Shown in pieces: positions 8,358 to 19,101 of a stretch of 64,000 bases of DNA. Origin of the DNA: Histomonas meleagridis. Taxonomy: Eukaryota; Parabasalia; Tritrichomonadida; Dientamoebidae. Location of the stretch: the NCBI GenBank assembly GCA_020186115.1, contig WSYJ01000036.1, forward strand, positions 682,001 to 746,000. Reading direction: 5' to 3'. The notes below the pieces were generated by a model. That model searched no databases. It had not been told where the DNA came from and was given only the letters and a program-made list of their open reading frames with translations. The stretch's first letter is position 1. Every line of letters starts with the position of its first letter. The position numbers and the translations under genes were made by a program.

Positions 8358-9941
8358 TTATAAATCTGAGCTTTTATCACAATTTGCATATTCTCTAACA
8401 TCACAATCTTCATCATTTTTCAACTTTTCGATGATATCTGTGAATGTTCTTGGCAAATATTTTGCGATCACAAGTCTTACATTTGAAACTTTATCATTTA
8501 AACACTTATTAATTATTTCTAATCCTTTTTCATTAAATAATTTTGCCTTTATAATTAACATTATTGCTGTCTGTCTTAATTCATATTCATCACTTGAAGC
8601 AATTTCTTTAATTATTGGACATATTTTATTTTCCATAAAATCGTTACCAAATTTTTCTATAATTTCTGGTACACATTTTATCATTTCTTTTCTTACAGCT
8701 ATAGAATCATCAGTTATTAATTTTTTAATTAAATCTGTGATGAGTTCTTCATCATTTAAACTGCACAAAATATGTGGTATACTTCTTTTTTCTCTCCATT
8801 CACATTCATTTTTCATTATTTCTTTGATAATATCTTCGCCTGAAATGTGTTTATTATTTATTGATTCGATTGCTGCTGATTTAACTAATTCCGATTGATC
8901 AGCAATTAATTTAATCATAACATTAGTGATATATTGCTCTTCAAGAACATGTGAAAACTTAAAAAGACAATTCGCTAATGATGTTCGACAATGTTGACAT
9001 TTATCATCACAAAGTAAATCAATAATTTTCATTAATGAATCTTTATCAATGTCTTTGAACTTAGAAAAATATTGGATTTGTTCTGCTGCAATTATTCGTA
9101 TCTCATCTTCTTTTTCATTCGCTAAAACAGATGAAATAATCGATAAGAAATCAGCTATCGGCGGATTTTCAAGTTCAAAATAAATATTAATCGAAGATAC
9201 ACAATAAAATCGTATCATCCAATTGGGACTTTCAAGTAATTCTTTGAATATGTGTAATGACTTATCAAATGTTTTCATTCGACATGAATAAGATGCTATG
9301 AATTTGGGAATTCGGAATATAACTGAATCATATGAACTATTTTTGAGTTCAATAACTTTGTTAACAACAACCTGTAGACATTCATCATTAAGTAAATTAA
9401 TGTTTTCTTGACAAACTTTCATAAACTCTAAGTATATTTGAAGGTCAGAATCTGTTGGAAGGAGATTCAGAGATTGCATTATTAAATTATTAAAGCTACC
9501 TGGTAAAATATAATGACTAAATCTGTTAAGAAGCCCAAAGCCGTATAAATGATTGACATACCATTCATCTTCAAAAAGTGTTGTAATGTAATCAGTGATT
9601 AATTGTACACTATTCGATTGTGTTTTTGTTTTGATAATCGATTGAATACAGTTAACGAATGAGTTCTGTACGGCTTTGGAATTTACTTCTGCAAAATTTT
9701 TTAATTTGTGGAGCAAATGAATAATTAGTGTATCAGAATATTTCGTAAAATCAATTTTCGAAATTGAATTTAACATGCAATCAATAACTTTCTCTGAGCA
9801 CCCGCATGTTTCAGCTAAGTATGGGAGAAATTCAAATACTGTCCGATTTGATCCAATGATTTCTGCGACTTCCGGGATTCTTGATATTGCATTTAATTGT
9901 ATATTTATGTCTGGACTTCTAATATTAATGATGTGTTGCAT
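8358..9941 (-). CDS. HEAT-repeat protein, PP2A scaffold (A subunit)-like
   Basis: A 527-residue all-helical protein of tandem HEAT repeats, with recurring patterns such as EIRIIAAEQI, LVKSAAIESI, AVRKEMIKCVPEI and NVRLVIAKYLP. Spacing of about 38 residues and total length agree with the 65 kDa PP2A scaffold subunit, which has 15 HEAT repeats, but divergence is high and another HEAT protein is possible. A PP2A-family catalytic subunit lies at 50114-51025. It is the first unique gene inside the left arm, with its 3' end about 60 bases from the arm boundary. Confidence 0.7.
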   Translation of the reverse strand: MQHIINIRSPDINIQLNAISRIPEVAEIIGSNRTVFEFLPYLAETCGCSEKVIDCMLNSISKIDFTKYSDTLIIHLLHKLKNFAEVNSKAVQNSFVNCIQSIIKTKTQSNSVQLITDYITTLFEDEWYVNHLYGFGLLNRFSHYILPGSFNNLIMQSLNLLPTDSDLQIYLEFMKVCQENINLLNDECLQVVVNKVIELKNSSYDSVIFRIPKFIASYSCRMKTFDKSLHIFKELLESPNWMIRFYCVSSINIYFELENPPIADFLSIISSVLANEKEDEIRIIAAEQIQYFSKFKDIDKDSLMKIIDLLCDDKCQHCRTSLANCLFKFSHVLEEQYITNVMIKLIADQSELVKSAAIESINNKHISGEDIIKEIMKNECEWREKRSIPHILCSLNDEELITDLIKKLITDDSIAVRKEMIKCVPEIIEKFGNDFMENKICPIIKEIASSDEYELRQTAIMLIIKAKLFNEKGLEIINKCLNDKVSNVRLVIAKYLPRTFTDIIEKLKNDEDCDVREYANCDKSSDL

Positions 9942-10056
9942 GTTTTATCTTGTTTGGATTTCAAATCGATCAGTTCCAATTCAATTCAAATAACGTACAC
10001 AAAAAAGTTCCAGAATTCAAGTTCCAAATCAACAAAAATTACTAAAATATTTTTAT

Positions 10057-10530
<474 letters not shown>

Positions 10531-10947
10531 ATGGCTCGTACAAAACAAACAGCTCGTAAATCTACTGGTGGTAAGACTCCACGTAAGTCACTCGGTGCTA
10601 AGGCAGCTCGTAAGTCAACACCAGTTGTTGATTCACAAGGTGCTAAGAAGCAACATCGTTTCAGACCAGGTACAGTTGCTCTTCGTGAAATTCGTAAATA
10701 TCAAAAGAGCACAGATCTTTTAATTCGTAAGCTTCCATTCCAGCGTCTTGTTCGTGAAATCGCATCTGGTTTCCGTGGTGATCTTCGTTTCCAATCATCA
10801 GCAATTGCAGCTCTTCAAGAAGCATCAGAAGCTTATCTTGTCGGTCTCTTTGAAGATACAAACCTTTGTGCAATTCATGCAAACCGTGTTACAATTATGG
10901 AACGTGATGTTCAACTTGCACAACGTATTCGTGGTGAACGTAACTAA
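10531..10947 (+). CDS. Histone H3 (with two extra residues after K27)
   Basis: A 138-residue histone H3 starting [20 protein letters not shown]. Lys4, Lys9, Ser10 and Lys14 are kept. Between AARKS (Lys27) and [10 protein letters not shown], the sequence TPVVDSQGA replaces the usual APATGGV and is two residues longer, so the Lys27-Lys36 spacing differs from standard H3. The globular core ([27 protein letters not shown]) is canonical. Start chosen at MARTKQ; the longer frame from 10459 is promoter. Confidence 0.97.
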   Translation: MARTKQTARKSTGGKTPRKSLGAKAARKSTPVVDSQGAKKQHRFRPGTVALREIRKYQKSTDLLIRKLPFQRLVREIASGFRGDLRFQSSAIAALQEASEAYLVGLFEDTNLCAIHANRVTIMERDVQLAQRIRGERN

Positions 10948-11146
10948 ACTATATTTTAATCATACAAATCATCTATTTCATATTTATTAGCTTCCGTTTC
11001 AATTAATTTTTGAATTTTTGTATTGAAATTATATTCGATCTGATTTGAAATAATTCATTATAACGAATTAAAAATTTGATTCTACGCATAGTATAAATTG
11101 CTACCCAAAATAAGAATACATTTTTTGATTTAGTCAGTCAAAAACA

Positions 11147-12418
11147 TTACATTGTGCAAATGTCGTCACTATTATCATCATATAGGATATCTTTTACACC
11201 ATTATTATTTTCCTTTGTAATCTCCAAAATATGTGTGTAACACTTCGGGCACACTTGTACAAGTTCTGAACCTCTTCCAGGAATTGGGATTTTATTATTG
11301 AAGCAATTTTTGCAAATGCAATCTCCACAATATCTACAATGATGTCTTCTATTGATAAAACTAAACTTCGCTTTACACAACATGCAATATGGCGCTTGAT
11401 CATCAGGGATCCAAACAGGAGCAAATCCTTTAAGTTCCAATTCTTTCTTATCTAAATTACTTTGCTCTAATAACTTATCAAAAGCTTCTAAAATTAAGGT
11501 CTTGGACTTTGGCGTTGGAAGATTCATTCTAAAGCTTTTATTCTTTTGTCGAAGTTCAACTGCATTCTTGAAAATTTCTCCTTCTTCAACAGGTGATATC
11601 ATATATTCACCTGTATGATAGATTTTATTAACCTTTAATGAGTTTGGAAGCATTCCTTGTTCAGCAACAACCAAAACGTCATCAAAGATGACGATATGGC
11701 GGTTATTTGTCCATCGTCTGGAAAATTTGAGCGCATCGTCATTAAAAAGTAATCGTCGACGGAGCTTGAAAACATCGAAGTCTGTGAAACGCGATTGGAG
11801 ATCACTCATCTTAACTGCTTCTTCAAATACTTCAACAGCTTCATCGACTTTAGAGATTTCTTCACAAACTTTATCTAATGCTTTCTTTAAAAGAATATAA
11901 TCTTGACTATCTTCTGGTGTGGTTTTGATAAGTTCTTGAAGTAAAAGACGGTAACGTGGTGGCCTTTGAACAGGAGTGATTAGGAAACCTGAAATGGTAT
12001 CGCCAAGTTGAGATTCTGCTTTTGTAAGCATATCATTAAACGCTTTGTTAGTTTCCCTTTCTTGTATAATTTGTGGACCAAGAAGATTATAATCACGAAT
12101 GAAATCGAAGTAGATGATAATAAGTTTTGGGAAACGTTCAAAACATTTTCCTATTGATTTGTTAGGATCGTTCGATTGCATATAAAAATTTAATTGTTCA
12201 GTAAGCGTATCACTAATCATTTGTATTTGAGTGATTTTTTCGAAGAATTTAGGAATATCGGGATTAATGTTGAGTTTTCCTTCTTGTGCCAATTTGTTCA
12301 GAGGAATTGAAACAAGTTGATTCATCATTTGTAAGCCCATGTTATAGACATGTTCAGTCTTGAAAATTTCATTAATTACATTCTCTCTTTGTACTCTTTT
12401 GGGGTCTTTCTCGGACAT
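11147..12418 (-). CDS. RhoGEF (DH-PH) protein with C-terminal FYVE zinc finger
   Basis: A 423-residue protein. Residues ~8-200 form a Dbl-homology domain (RENVINEIFKTEHVYNMGL opening, VQRPPRYRLLLQELIK signature), ~225-330 a PH-like domain, and 336-397 a FYVE finger with WIPD, RRHHCRYCG and eight Cys/His ligands. This is the FGD-type order: a Rho-family exchange factor brought to PI3P-positive endosomes. It may act on Rho-like GTPases such as those in the flanking arms; that link is only contextual. Convergent with H3. Confidence 0.9.
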   Translation of the reverse strand: MSEKDPKRVQRENVINEIFKTEHVYNMGLQMMNQLVSIPLNKLAQEGKLNINPDIPKFFEKITQIQMISDTLTEQLNFYMQSNDPNKSIGKCFERFPKLIIIYFDFIRDYNLLGPQIIQERETNKAFNDMLTKAESQLGDTISGFLITPVQRPPRYRLLLQELIKTTPEDSQDYILLKKALDKVCEEISKVDEAVEVFEEAVKMSDLQSRFTDFDVFKLRRRLLFNDDALKFSRRWTNNRHIVIFDDVLVVAEQGMLPNSLKVNKIYHTGEYMISPVEEGEIFKNAVELRQKNKSFRMNLPTPKSKTLILEAFDKLLEQSNLDKKELELKGFAPVWIPDDQAPYCMLCKAKFSFINRRHHCRYCGDCICKNCFNNKIPIPGRGSELVQVCPKCYTHILEITKENNNGVKDILYDDNSDDICTM

Positions 12419-13818
12419 TTAAAACGAATTGGCTTTTGATTAATTTACCAAAAATCAATTGAAAATTTGAACACCGGTATTGAGGTAAATTTTCAACGTT
12501 TTACTTAAATAAACTATTGAAAACTTCGGGAAGATATCGGAAAAATAATAGTTTTCGTGAGACATGTCTCTTTGAAATCTCCGTTTGAGATCAAATTTGT
12601 AAGAAATAAACGACACACTATCTATGCAAAATTTATTTCATTAGTCATATTGGTCTAATTAAGGGTAGATCGCTCCGAACAGGACTTATAAGATTTTTTT
12701 CTGGAAGTTTTAAATAATAAAACAGTTTTAAATTTTTCATCACATAGTTTTTTATAAAAAAAATGTTCAATCAATTAAATCGTTTAAGAGTTCAAAGGGG
12801 AAGAAAAATTATACACATGCAAAATTTACATTTAATATGGAAAAAACTGGGCACACTTACTGTTAAAATATTTTCATGGTAATTTTGCATATATCAAATC
12901 CTAAACCCCAAAACACTATCAAACGTATTTAATCCCTTAACTCCATTGACCTTATATTTTATTTAAATCAATATTTTTATGTAGTTAACAAAATATATGA
13001 GTTTTATCTAGTAAATTATGGAAGATTAATGATATCCGTTGCTTTATTGGGTGATTTTATATCCCAAAAACATTTTTATGATCTAATTAACCTGATACTA
13101 CAATATTTTTGGTTTCGTTGAACCGAAGACCACTTGTTACAACTCCAGCATGCTGGTGTCCAATAAGACTACCGACGCTTGTGCCTGCTTTAACTATTTT
13201 TATATCCCTGAGTGCATTCCATAATATAAATCAGAAGAATAGCTGCATCATGTGATTGTTCTTTGATAACTAAAACATTTTTGACTGAGTTCCATATCCA
13301 TGAATTAAGTATCCCAACTTGTGGTAGCCAATAACGTGGTTGCCTTTTGCAAAATGAAAGATCAGAAACTGTGTCCTCAGTTAAATTATCATAACTTTTG
13401 CACACACATCAGCTGTGAACTGAAAGAGAATTTTTAACAGACCATGTGAAAATATTCATCAATATTTGAATCAGATCGGTTGGTGGCGGTTGCCTTAACT
13501 TTTGTCACTTTTTATTTAATTATGCAGAGCGAAAGAGAATTTTGATTAAGTTTTTATTAAAAATCAATCAAAAATATTTGTTTAACCTATCTTGATTATA
13601 TCAAAAACTGTGCATGGAACAGAAAAAAATTTTAGTAATTACTTCAAATTATTGTATTATGGAAGGTTTTGAAAAAGTGTTTCTGTAAGAAGACCATTTT
13701 GGGGCGTATCGTTTCTATTATTTACCACTATATCATAATAATTAAAAACATTTAATAATGATGAATTTATCATTTTTATTTGACAATTTTTACAAAAAAG
13801 TGCATAAAAAGTGTCAGA
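12419..13818. other. 1.4 kb intergenic region with decayed coding fragment
   Basis: No intact gene. On the minus strand, 13405 down to ~13094 holds discontinuous frames reading LPQVGILNSWIWNSVKNVL, then FILWNALRDIKIV and SLIGHQHAGVVTSGLRF, ending VVSG and a stop. Joining them needs at least one frameshift. It looks like a pseudogene fragment but I do not recognise the family. The rest is AT-rich with no features. A possible initiator region precedes the Vps18-like start. Confidence 0.4.
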
Positions 13819-16242
13819 ATGGAGAAGCAATTCGGATTCCTGAACACACATTTTCAAGTTCAGGGAGAATGCAAATCAATCAGAGCCATGACAAAGCATA
13901 TGAATGAACTTTATGTTGCAGTTGAATCACTTCGATATTACCAATTTAAATTTGATAATTCAACTTTGAAAATGGTTGGAGGAAAGTGTCTCACAAGTCA
14001 AGGTGCCGAAATTTATGACATGAAATCAGTTGGTGATCAATTATTGATATTACTACGTAAAGGAGTTGATAAGCCAGGAAATCTCATTTCAGTTTCAACA
14101 GCAGACTCAGCAAATTCCAGCCAGAACATCAACTCTTCAGTCAGCTTTTTCGAAGTTAGTATGTTTTCAAACAATAACTCATATATTGCAATATTTACAT
14201 CTACAAATTCTTTAATTGTTCAAAGTTATAGGGATAAAGCGTGGGTTCAAGTGTATTCATGTGCACTTGAAACTCCATGTATTAGTGCATGCTTATCTTA
14301 TCCAAACTTAATTGCAATGTCACTCAAAGAGAATATTACTTTAATAATTAACAGCACAATGGAAAAAATCCCATGCAGAAACGACCAGAGCTGTAGCGTT
14401 GTTGCTGTGAGCACGAATTCATTCTTAATGTATTCTAATCAAACCACAAAAGTAGTAAATTCAAAACTTCAAACTTCATATTCACCTGTCAAGTTTGACC
14501 AACCACAAGTAGCACATACGGGGTATGGTTCTTTACTTGCGTCAGCTTCTTCATCAGGTGTTACTATTTATAAATGTCAGTCAGGTGGAAATCAAATTTT
14601 CCCATTATCTGATTTACCTAATGCCAGTCACTTCTGCACCTTTAATGATCTTACTCTTGTATCTAGTGATAATCATATTTATATAATCCAAGATATATCC
14701 GAAGTATATGATCATATTCTCGCAGGTGAGTTTGAAAAACTTAATGAAATGAACCCGCCACCATCCGTTGAAGTTCTCGCAGCAGCTTTCGAACAGCTAT
14801 GGCAAAAGCGCCACAATATCGAAGCTTTGGCTCTCCTTAAGTACAAACCGTTTCATGTGGCGGTTTTTGATGTTTTAAATCTTTTCAAATTCATCAAATG
14901 CAACACACAAAAATCGCAATATTTGTCATTTGCGGAAGCCACGGATGACCTTAATCTTACCAAGCCACTTGTAGAAGGTTTATTAACCATTCGATCAAGT
15001 CGACCAAATGAATTAGTACATCGTGCAATTGACACTGCGATATTTGAAATCTATTCCATCCAAGAAGACATCAAAAGCCTATCCTCCTTTATTGAGAAGA
15101 AACCATTATTATCTGATGATATTGTCAAATTTTTCAATGACAGTATATCACCCACATATGCGATGTACTTAGGGTATATCCATAAATACCAAGACGCCAT
15201 TGATGTTTTCAAGAAGATTCCAAACATGGATCAATTTGTTCTTGAAGAGATTGCACGATTACTTGTCTCCGGCTCATCACATTGGGACTTCTTTGAGACC
15301 AACATCAAATGGTTTATGGAGATATCACCTATTTATGCGTGTAATGTGTTAACGAACGAGTCCATCCATCCCAACAAATCGTTACCATTTTGCATCGAAA
15401 ACTTTCGCCAATATTATCCACGTGTATTATATGGCCTCTTAAGCCACAAAGACCTCTTAAACTCATCCACATACATCAACGAATACGCGAACATGATCTG
15501 CCAATTGTTGTCCAGCATCTTCCAGCCGAACTTCTCACGGGACAAAGTTTCATTCTGCACGTGTATCATCAACAATCCGAATGCCTCATTACAAGAGATC
15601 GAATCCGAGCTTGGCTCATATCTCACAAATGTCTTACGAAGGTTTAAAGACAGCATAAACACAGAACAATTATCTACGTACGCGAATCAAATCAACGACG
15701 TCAACATTAAAGTCGAAATATATCGCGCGGCTGGTAAAGTCGAAGAAGCGTTGACATTAATCTGGGAGCAAGGCAACGAGCCGGACCTCAACAAGTGCGT
15801 GCAGTTCTGCAAGGAGAACAATGACTCGTCGAAGGGATTCGAAATATTGTTGAAGCTGATGGACAACAGATTGCCCTCCGACAAGAAGACGCCGTTGATA
15901 ATGAAGTTGTTAGCGGAGAACATGTGCGAAATAAACATATCGAACGCGTTCTCGTACATAGACGCGAACCAGCCAATAGACGAAGTCGTGCCGTTCTTGG
16001 AGAGCTCGTACAGAAGACTGGTGGCACTAAGAAGAGACGCGGAACTCGACGCAGCGTTCGCAGAGTCAAACGAGTTCGAAACGGGATACCAAAGAATGAG
16101 GCTCGAGGCCCAGGTAATGGAGCTGAGGTGCGAAACAGTATGCGCGGAGTGCGGGCAGGCGCTCGGCTTCCAGTACGCGCAGAGGGCACCAAACGGCCTC
16201 GTGTACCACCACAAGTGCTCTGCGAAGAGTAGGGAAAAGTGA
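13819..16242 (+). CDS. Vps18/Pep3-like vacuolar sorting subunit
   Basis: An 807-residue protein with an N-terminal beta-propeller-like half, a helical clathrin-repeat half, and a C-terminal zinc-binding segment (CETVCAECGQALGF, then YHHKC) near residues 765-800, where Vps18 has its RING. This is the architecture of Vps18, a shared core of the HOPS and CORVET endosomal tethers. Start taken at MEKQFGFLN, just after TGTCAGA. Base composition changes strongly along the gene: 27% GC at 13921-13980, 55% at 15961-16020 and 72% at 16141-16200. Confidence 0.8.
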   Translation: MEKQFGFLNTHFQVQGECKSIRAMTKHMNELYVAVESLRYYQFKFDNSTLKMVGGKCLTSQGAEIYDMKSVGDQLLILLRKGVDKPGNLISVSTADSANSSQNINSSVSFFEVSMFSNNNSYIAIFTSTNSLIVQSYRDKAWVQVYSCALETPCISACLSYPNLIAMSLKENITLIINSTMEKIPCRNDQSCSVVAVSTNSFLMYSNQTTKVVNSKLQTSYSPVKFDQPQVAHTGYGSLLASASSSGVTIYKCQSGGNQIFPLSDLPNASHFCTFNDLTLVSSDNHIYIIQDISEVYDHILAGEFEKLNEMNPPPSVEVLAAAFEQLWQKRHNIEALALLKYKPFHVAVFDVLNLFKFIKCNTQKSQYLSFAEATDDLNLTKPLVEGLLTIRSSRPNELVHRAIDTAIFEIYSIQEDIKSLSSFIEKKPLLSDDIVKFFNDSISPTYAMYLGYIHKYQDAIDVFKKIPNMDQFVLEEIARLLVSGSSHWDFFETNIKWFMEISPIYACNVLTNESIHPNKSLPFCIENFRQYYPRVLYGLLSHKDLLNSSTYINEYANMICQLLSSIFQPNFSRDKVSFCTCIINNPNASLQEIESELGSYLTNVLRRFKDSINTEQLSTYANQINDVNIKVEIYRAAGKVEEALTLIWEQGNEPDLNKCVQFCKENNDSSKGFEILLKLMDNRLPSDKKTPLIMKLLAENMCEINISNAFSYIDANQPIDEVVPFLESSYRRLVALRRDAELDAAFAESNEFETGYQRMRLEAQVMELRCETVCAECGQALGFQYAQRAPNGLVYHHKCSAKSREK

Positions 16243-16918
16243 GTAAAAAGTGATTTGTGAAATGGGGCGCCCCACGTTCAAAAAGTTTTGCGATTAAATT
16301 TGATTCAAAGTTTGTAACGTTTTGATACATTCCACGAGAGAACACATTCACATTCACATTGGCAGCAAGGACTATGGCGCGGACGGCCGTTTTATTGGTA
16401 TTGACATGAACACATTTCAATAAGTAATTCGCGCATCATATTGCAATGGGGAAATGCATGTCTGCTTTTCAATATGAGAGTTTAAGTCGTTAGCTGCCAG
16501 CGATCGAGGGCATGGATTTGATGTTTGGTATATATTTTTTATCGAGATATTTCTGGAGTATTCCAATTTTTTTTTTTTGAATTAACAATATAATAAACTA
16601 CTCAATTACGCAAAAAAAGAGCAATATCAACCAATCAATTTTTTGTTCAAGTGAGTTGAATAAGTGAACTGAGTAAAATAGACGTTTAAGGGTTCCAAAA
16701 TTTTCAGAGAACGTTTAATATAGCCGTCATTTTCGCTTCAATCTAAAAAACCGCCCATATAATAACCGCTGAAACAAATGCTGATTCAATTATTTATTTC
16801 TATCGCTTTAACTGTTTTAAAGTTCTCAATTTTTTTGAGCCAGTTGTTTTCAAATAAACATATCAAATTTGAGCGTGTATATCGGTTTGTTTCAAATCAA
16901 AGTTTTATTTTGGCGCCA
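16243..16918 (+). other. Intergenic region before Myb gene
   Basis: No gene seen. A perfect 10-base palindrome GGGGCGCCCC lies at 16264-16273, 22 bases after the Vps18-like stop. TTTTGGCGCC at 16908-16917 directly precedes the Myb ATG and resembles the TTTGGCG elements of the histone promoter. Open frames across the GC-rich end of the upstream gene are shadows. Confidence 0.5.
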
Positions 16919-17620
16919 ATGTCGAATCAAGCAAACCCACTCCTCGAGAAAGCTTTTATGGCTATTGTAACAAATACTAACGACGCAGATAAAATTAGAT
17001 CCGAAGTTTATAATGTAATAACAAATTATGTAACTCAATCCATCACACCAGAAGATGCAAACGCACGTCTTGAAGTACTTACTGGAACACCTTTTGCAGT
17101 TCAAAAAATTAATGAGGTTCTCCAACAATATCAATTACCTGAAACAGTTCAACAATCAATTTTTAAAGCAACTCAATTTCCAGGTTTTAGAAAAAGATCA
17201 AGTCCTTGGACAGAAGAAGAAGACGAAAGGTTAAGAGCTGCTATACAGGTACATGGTTCTGATAATTGGACTATAGTTGCAACATTTGTTGGAGGAGGAA
17301 GAACTAAATCACAATGTAGCCAAAGGTGGAGGCGAGTGCTTGATCCAAAAATCAACAAAGGCAATTGGACGAAAGAAGAAGAAGAAAAATTAATTGAAGC
17401 AGTCAAATCATTTGGAAATAAAGCGTGGACACGCATATCTTCAGAGCTAGGAAACAGAAGCGATGTTCAATGTCGCTTTAGGTATAACTTTCTACAGAAA
17501 AAAGCGTTACAGAATCAAACTGAAATTAGGCCAATCGCTACTCTTCAAGCAGAAGATCAGCCATTTTCAAATACTCAAGAAGAAAGTATTGAACAAAATC
17601 TTCAAGAAAATAAAGAATAA
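16919..17620 (+). CDS. Two-repeat (R2R3-type) Myb DNA-binding protein
   Basis: A 233-residue protein with two Myb repeats, at about residues 91-142 (SPWTEEEDERL...QRWRRVL) and 146-193 (GNWTKEEEEKLIEAVKSFG...CRFRYNF), each with three spaced aromatic residues. The N-terminal 85 residues are helical and of unknown role; the tail is Gln/Glu-rich. In trichomonads, R2R3 Mybs bind promoter elements related to AACGATA. Start chosen at MSNQANPLL because TTTTGGCGCC abuts it; a frame from 16778 adds an implausible hydrophobic lead. Confidence 0.9.
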   Translation: MSNQANPLLEKAFMAIVTNTNDADKIRSEVYNVITNYVTQSITPEDANARLEVLTGTPFAVQKINEVLQQYQLPETVQQSIFKATQFPGFRKRSSPWTEEEDERLRAAIQVHGSDNWTIVATFVGGGRTKSQCSQRWRRVLDPKINKGNWTKEEEEKLIEAVKSFGNKAWTRISSELGNRSDVQCRFRYNFLQKKALQNQTEIRPIATLQAEDQPFSNTQEESIEQNLQENKE

Positions 17621-17686
17621 ACAATTTGATATGGTGAAAAAAAGAAAGAAAAAATATTTTGTATAAATTTTTGTTTTTTAGTTTTT

Positions 17687-17750
17687 ATTGTATCGTTTAA
17701 CAAAATTTCACTAAACAGTCAAAAATGTTCAATGATGGAGTTCAAAAGGA
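17687..17750 (+). repeat. Third partial copy of an arm segment
   Basis: About 64 bases (TATCGTTTAACAAAATTTCA ... AAAAATGTTCAATGA) match 19957-20021 of the right arm in direct orientation, and the mirrored stretch near 6795-6860 of the left arm, with small indels. It lies just after the Myb gene, outside the arms. Confidence 0.8.
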
Positions 17751-17992
17751 TTTATATTGATGATGTCAACATTTTCAGTAATAAATTTCAAAGGAATACA
17801 TAATTCATTTGTCCATTGTGTTCAGTTGATTCCCAACACAAAAATATAATCGAACAGTGTACAATTAAACGTTGATTACAACGCCTTTTGAATATGAATT
17901 GGTTTGTGCTTATTCGTATTTATACATGTCTATGCATAAGCAAAATTAAAATGAGAATTATAGAATAATTTCTCCAAGAAGAAGAACTTTAA

Positions 17993-18345
17993 ATGTTTCT
18001 TCAAAAATTATTTAAAATATCGAGAAGAAGTTATAAAGTTAAAAAATATCATCTGAGTTTTTATTTGGTACCGTCAGGCGTCTTACCAATAAATATAACA
18101 CACACAAGTGCAGTATTTAGTGATGTTTGGGCTGAATTAGGCGAATTTTCTGTTGTAACTTATGGAAGTTTTACAGAAGCCCAATCATTTACATGGGAAC
18201 TTGACGGGTATTCAGAATTAAGATATGGTAATCCACACAAAAACACAGCGATGATTCGAACGGTGATACATTAGCAAGTGCATCATTATATGAACGACAA
18301 CTTCTTACGAATGCTATTTACTATTTATATCAATTAAACCATTTG
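17993..18345 (+). pseudogene. Fragment of DUF5057-like surface protein
   Basis: The frame contains THTSAVFSDVWAELGEFS, VTYGSF and NTAMIRT. The protein at 45038-46756 has a matching series: YWSHTAKQNAAGDIWYSF, TTYGNTAMIQTGHS, then ERKVLANTIFYLKQ. After NTAMIRT one base is missing; in the next frame the match continues as DTLASASLYERQLLTNAIYY. Neither start, stalk nor membrane anchor is present, so this is a decayed fragment. It abuts the inner end of the right arm. Confidence 0.65.
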
Positions 18346-18382
18346 CGAAAGATTTTGATGACGATAAATATTTTCATCATAT

Positions 18383-18652
18383 TTAATATTTAATATAAAA
18401 ATATTCACATTTTCTTTCGTTATACATAGACATTAAAATAAAAATGATGATTTTGATACAAAAAACTGTTTGACACTGCAAAACATCGTTTTTACACCAA
18501 ATGAGAACTCTTCGTATAGCGCTTTTACAAACATAAATGAACAAATCAAAATTGCAATTTGATCTTAAGATTTCATTAACTGATTTTGTGAATTTCTGCA
18601 AAAACTGTAATGCACCAACAGATTTGTTTATTTTTCTTGTTTCATCAAACAT
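18383..18652 (-). CDS. Hypothetical 89-residue frame spanning the inner arm boundary
   Basis: Starts MFDETRKINKSVGALQFLQ. The first ~36 residues lie in the arm and are repeated at 8190-8297 in the left arm, where the frame then diverges. The rest (IYVCKSAIRRVLIWCKND...) is unique. No family recognised. It may be a remnant of a longer protein broken by the rearrangement. Confidence 0.3.
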   Translation of the reverse strand: MFDETRKINKSVGALQFLQKFTKSVNEILRSNCNFDLFIYVCKSAIRRVLIWCKNDVLQCQTVFCIKIIIFILMSMYNERKCEYFYIKY

Positions 18653-19101
18653 TCAAAATACAAAGGATGATTGATCCAACACTTTCATTTCGCCTGATTA
18701 TGTTTCATGTTGATATCAAAAATTATATATAAAAACAATTGCTTCAAATTATTATATTATGGAATAAAAAAAAAAAAATCACTATAAAAAAGCAAATTGT
18801 TTCTGTAAACTTTTTTACGATATTTATTGGATATAATTGCATATTGTTGATTGCATTATACAATTTTTATAAGATAGAAATAAATCTTAGTTTATTATAA
18901 TTTTTTTTTTATTTGAGAAACATTTTATCAACTAACAAGAACAATATCAAATATAATATTTAATATTTAAAAATACATCAAAAGTGATAAAACATGAATT
19001 CAAAAAAGATTATAGCTAAATCGTAAAAAAAGATGGATAAATTATATAAAAGTATATATAAAAACTGAATTTAAATAAGAACTAAATCTAAATCTAAATT
19101 A

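Noticed and set aside
15687-16420. Long antisense frames over the end of the Vps18-like gene
   Set aside because: They are shadows created by the GC-rich third positions of the real gene; their proteins are Arg/Thr/Ser-rich with no domain pattern.
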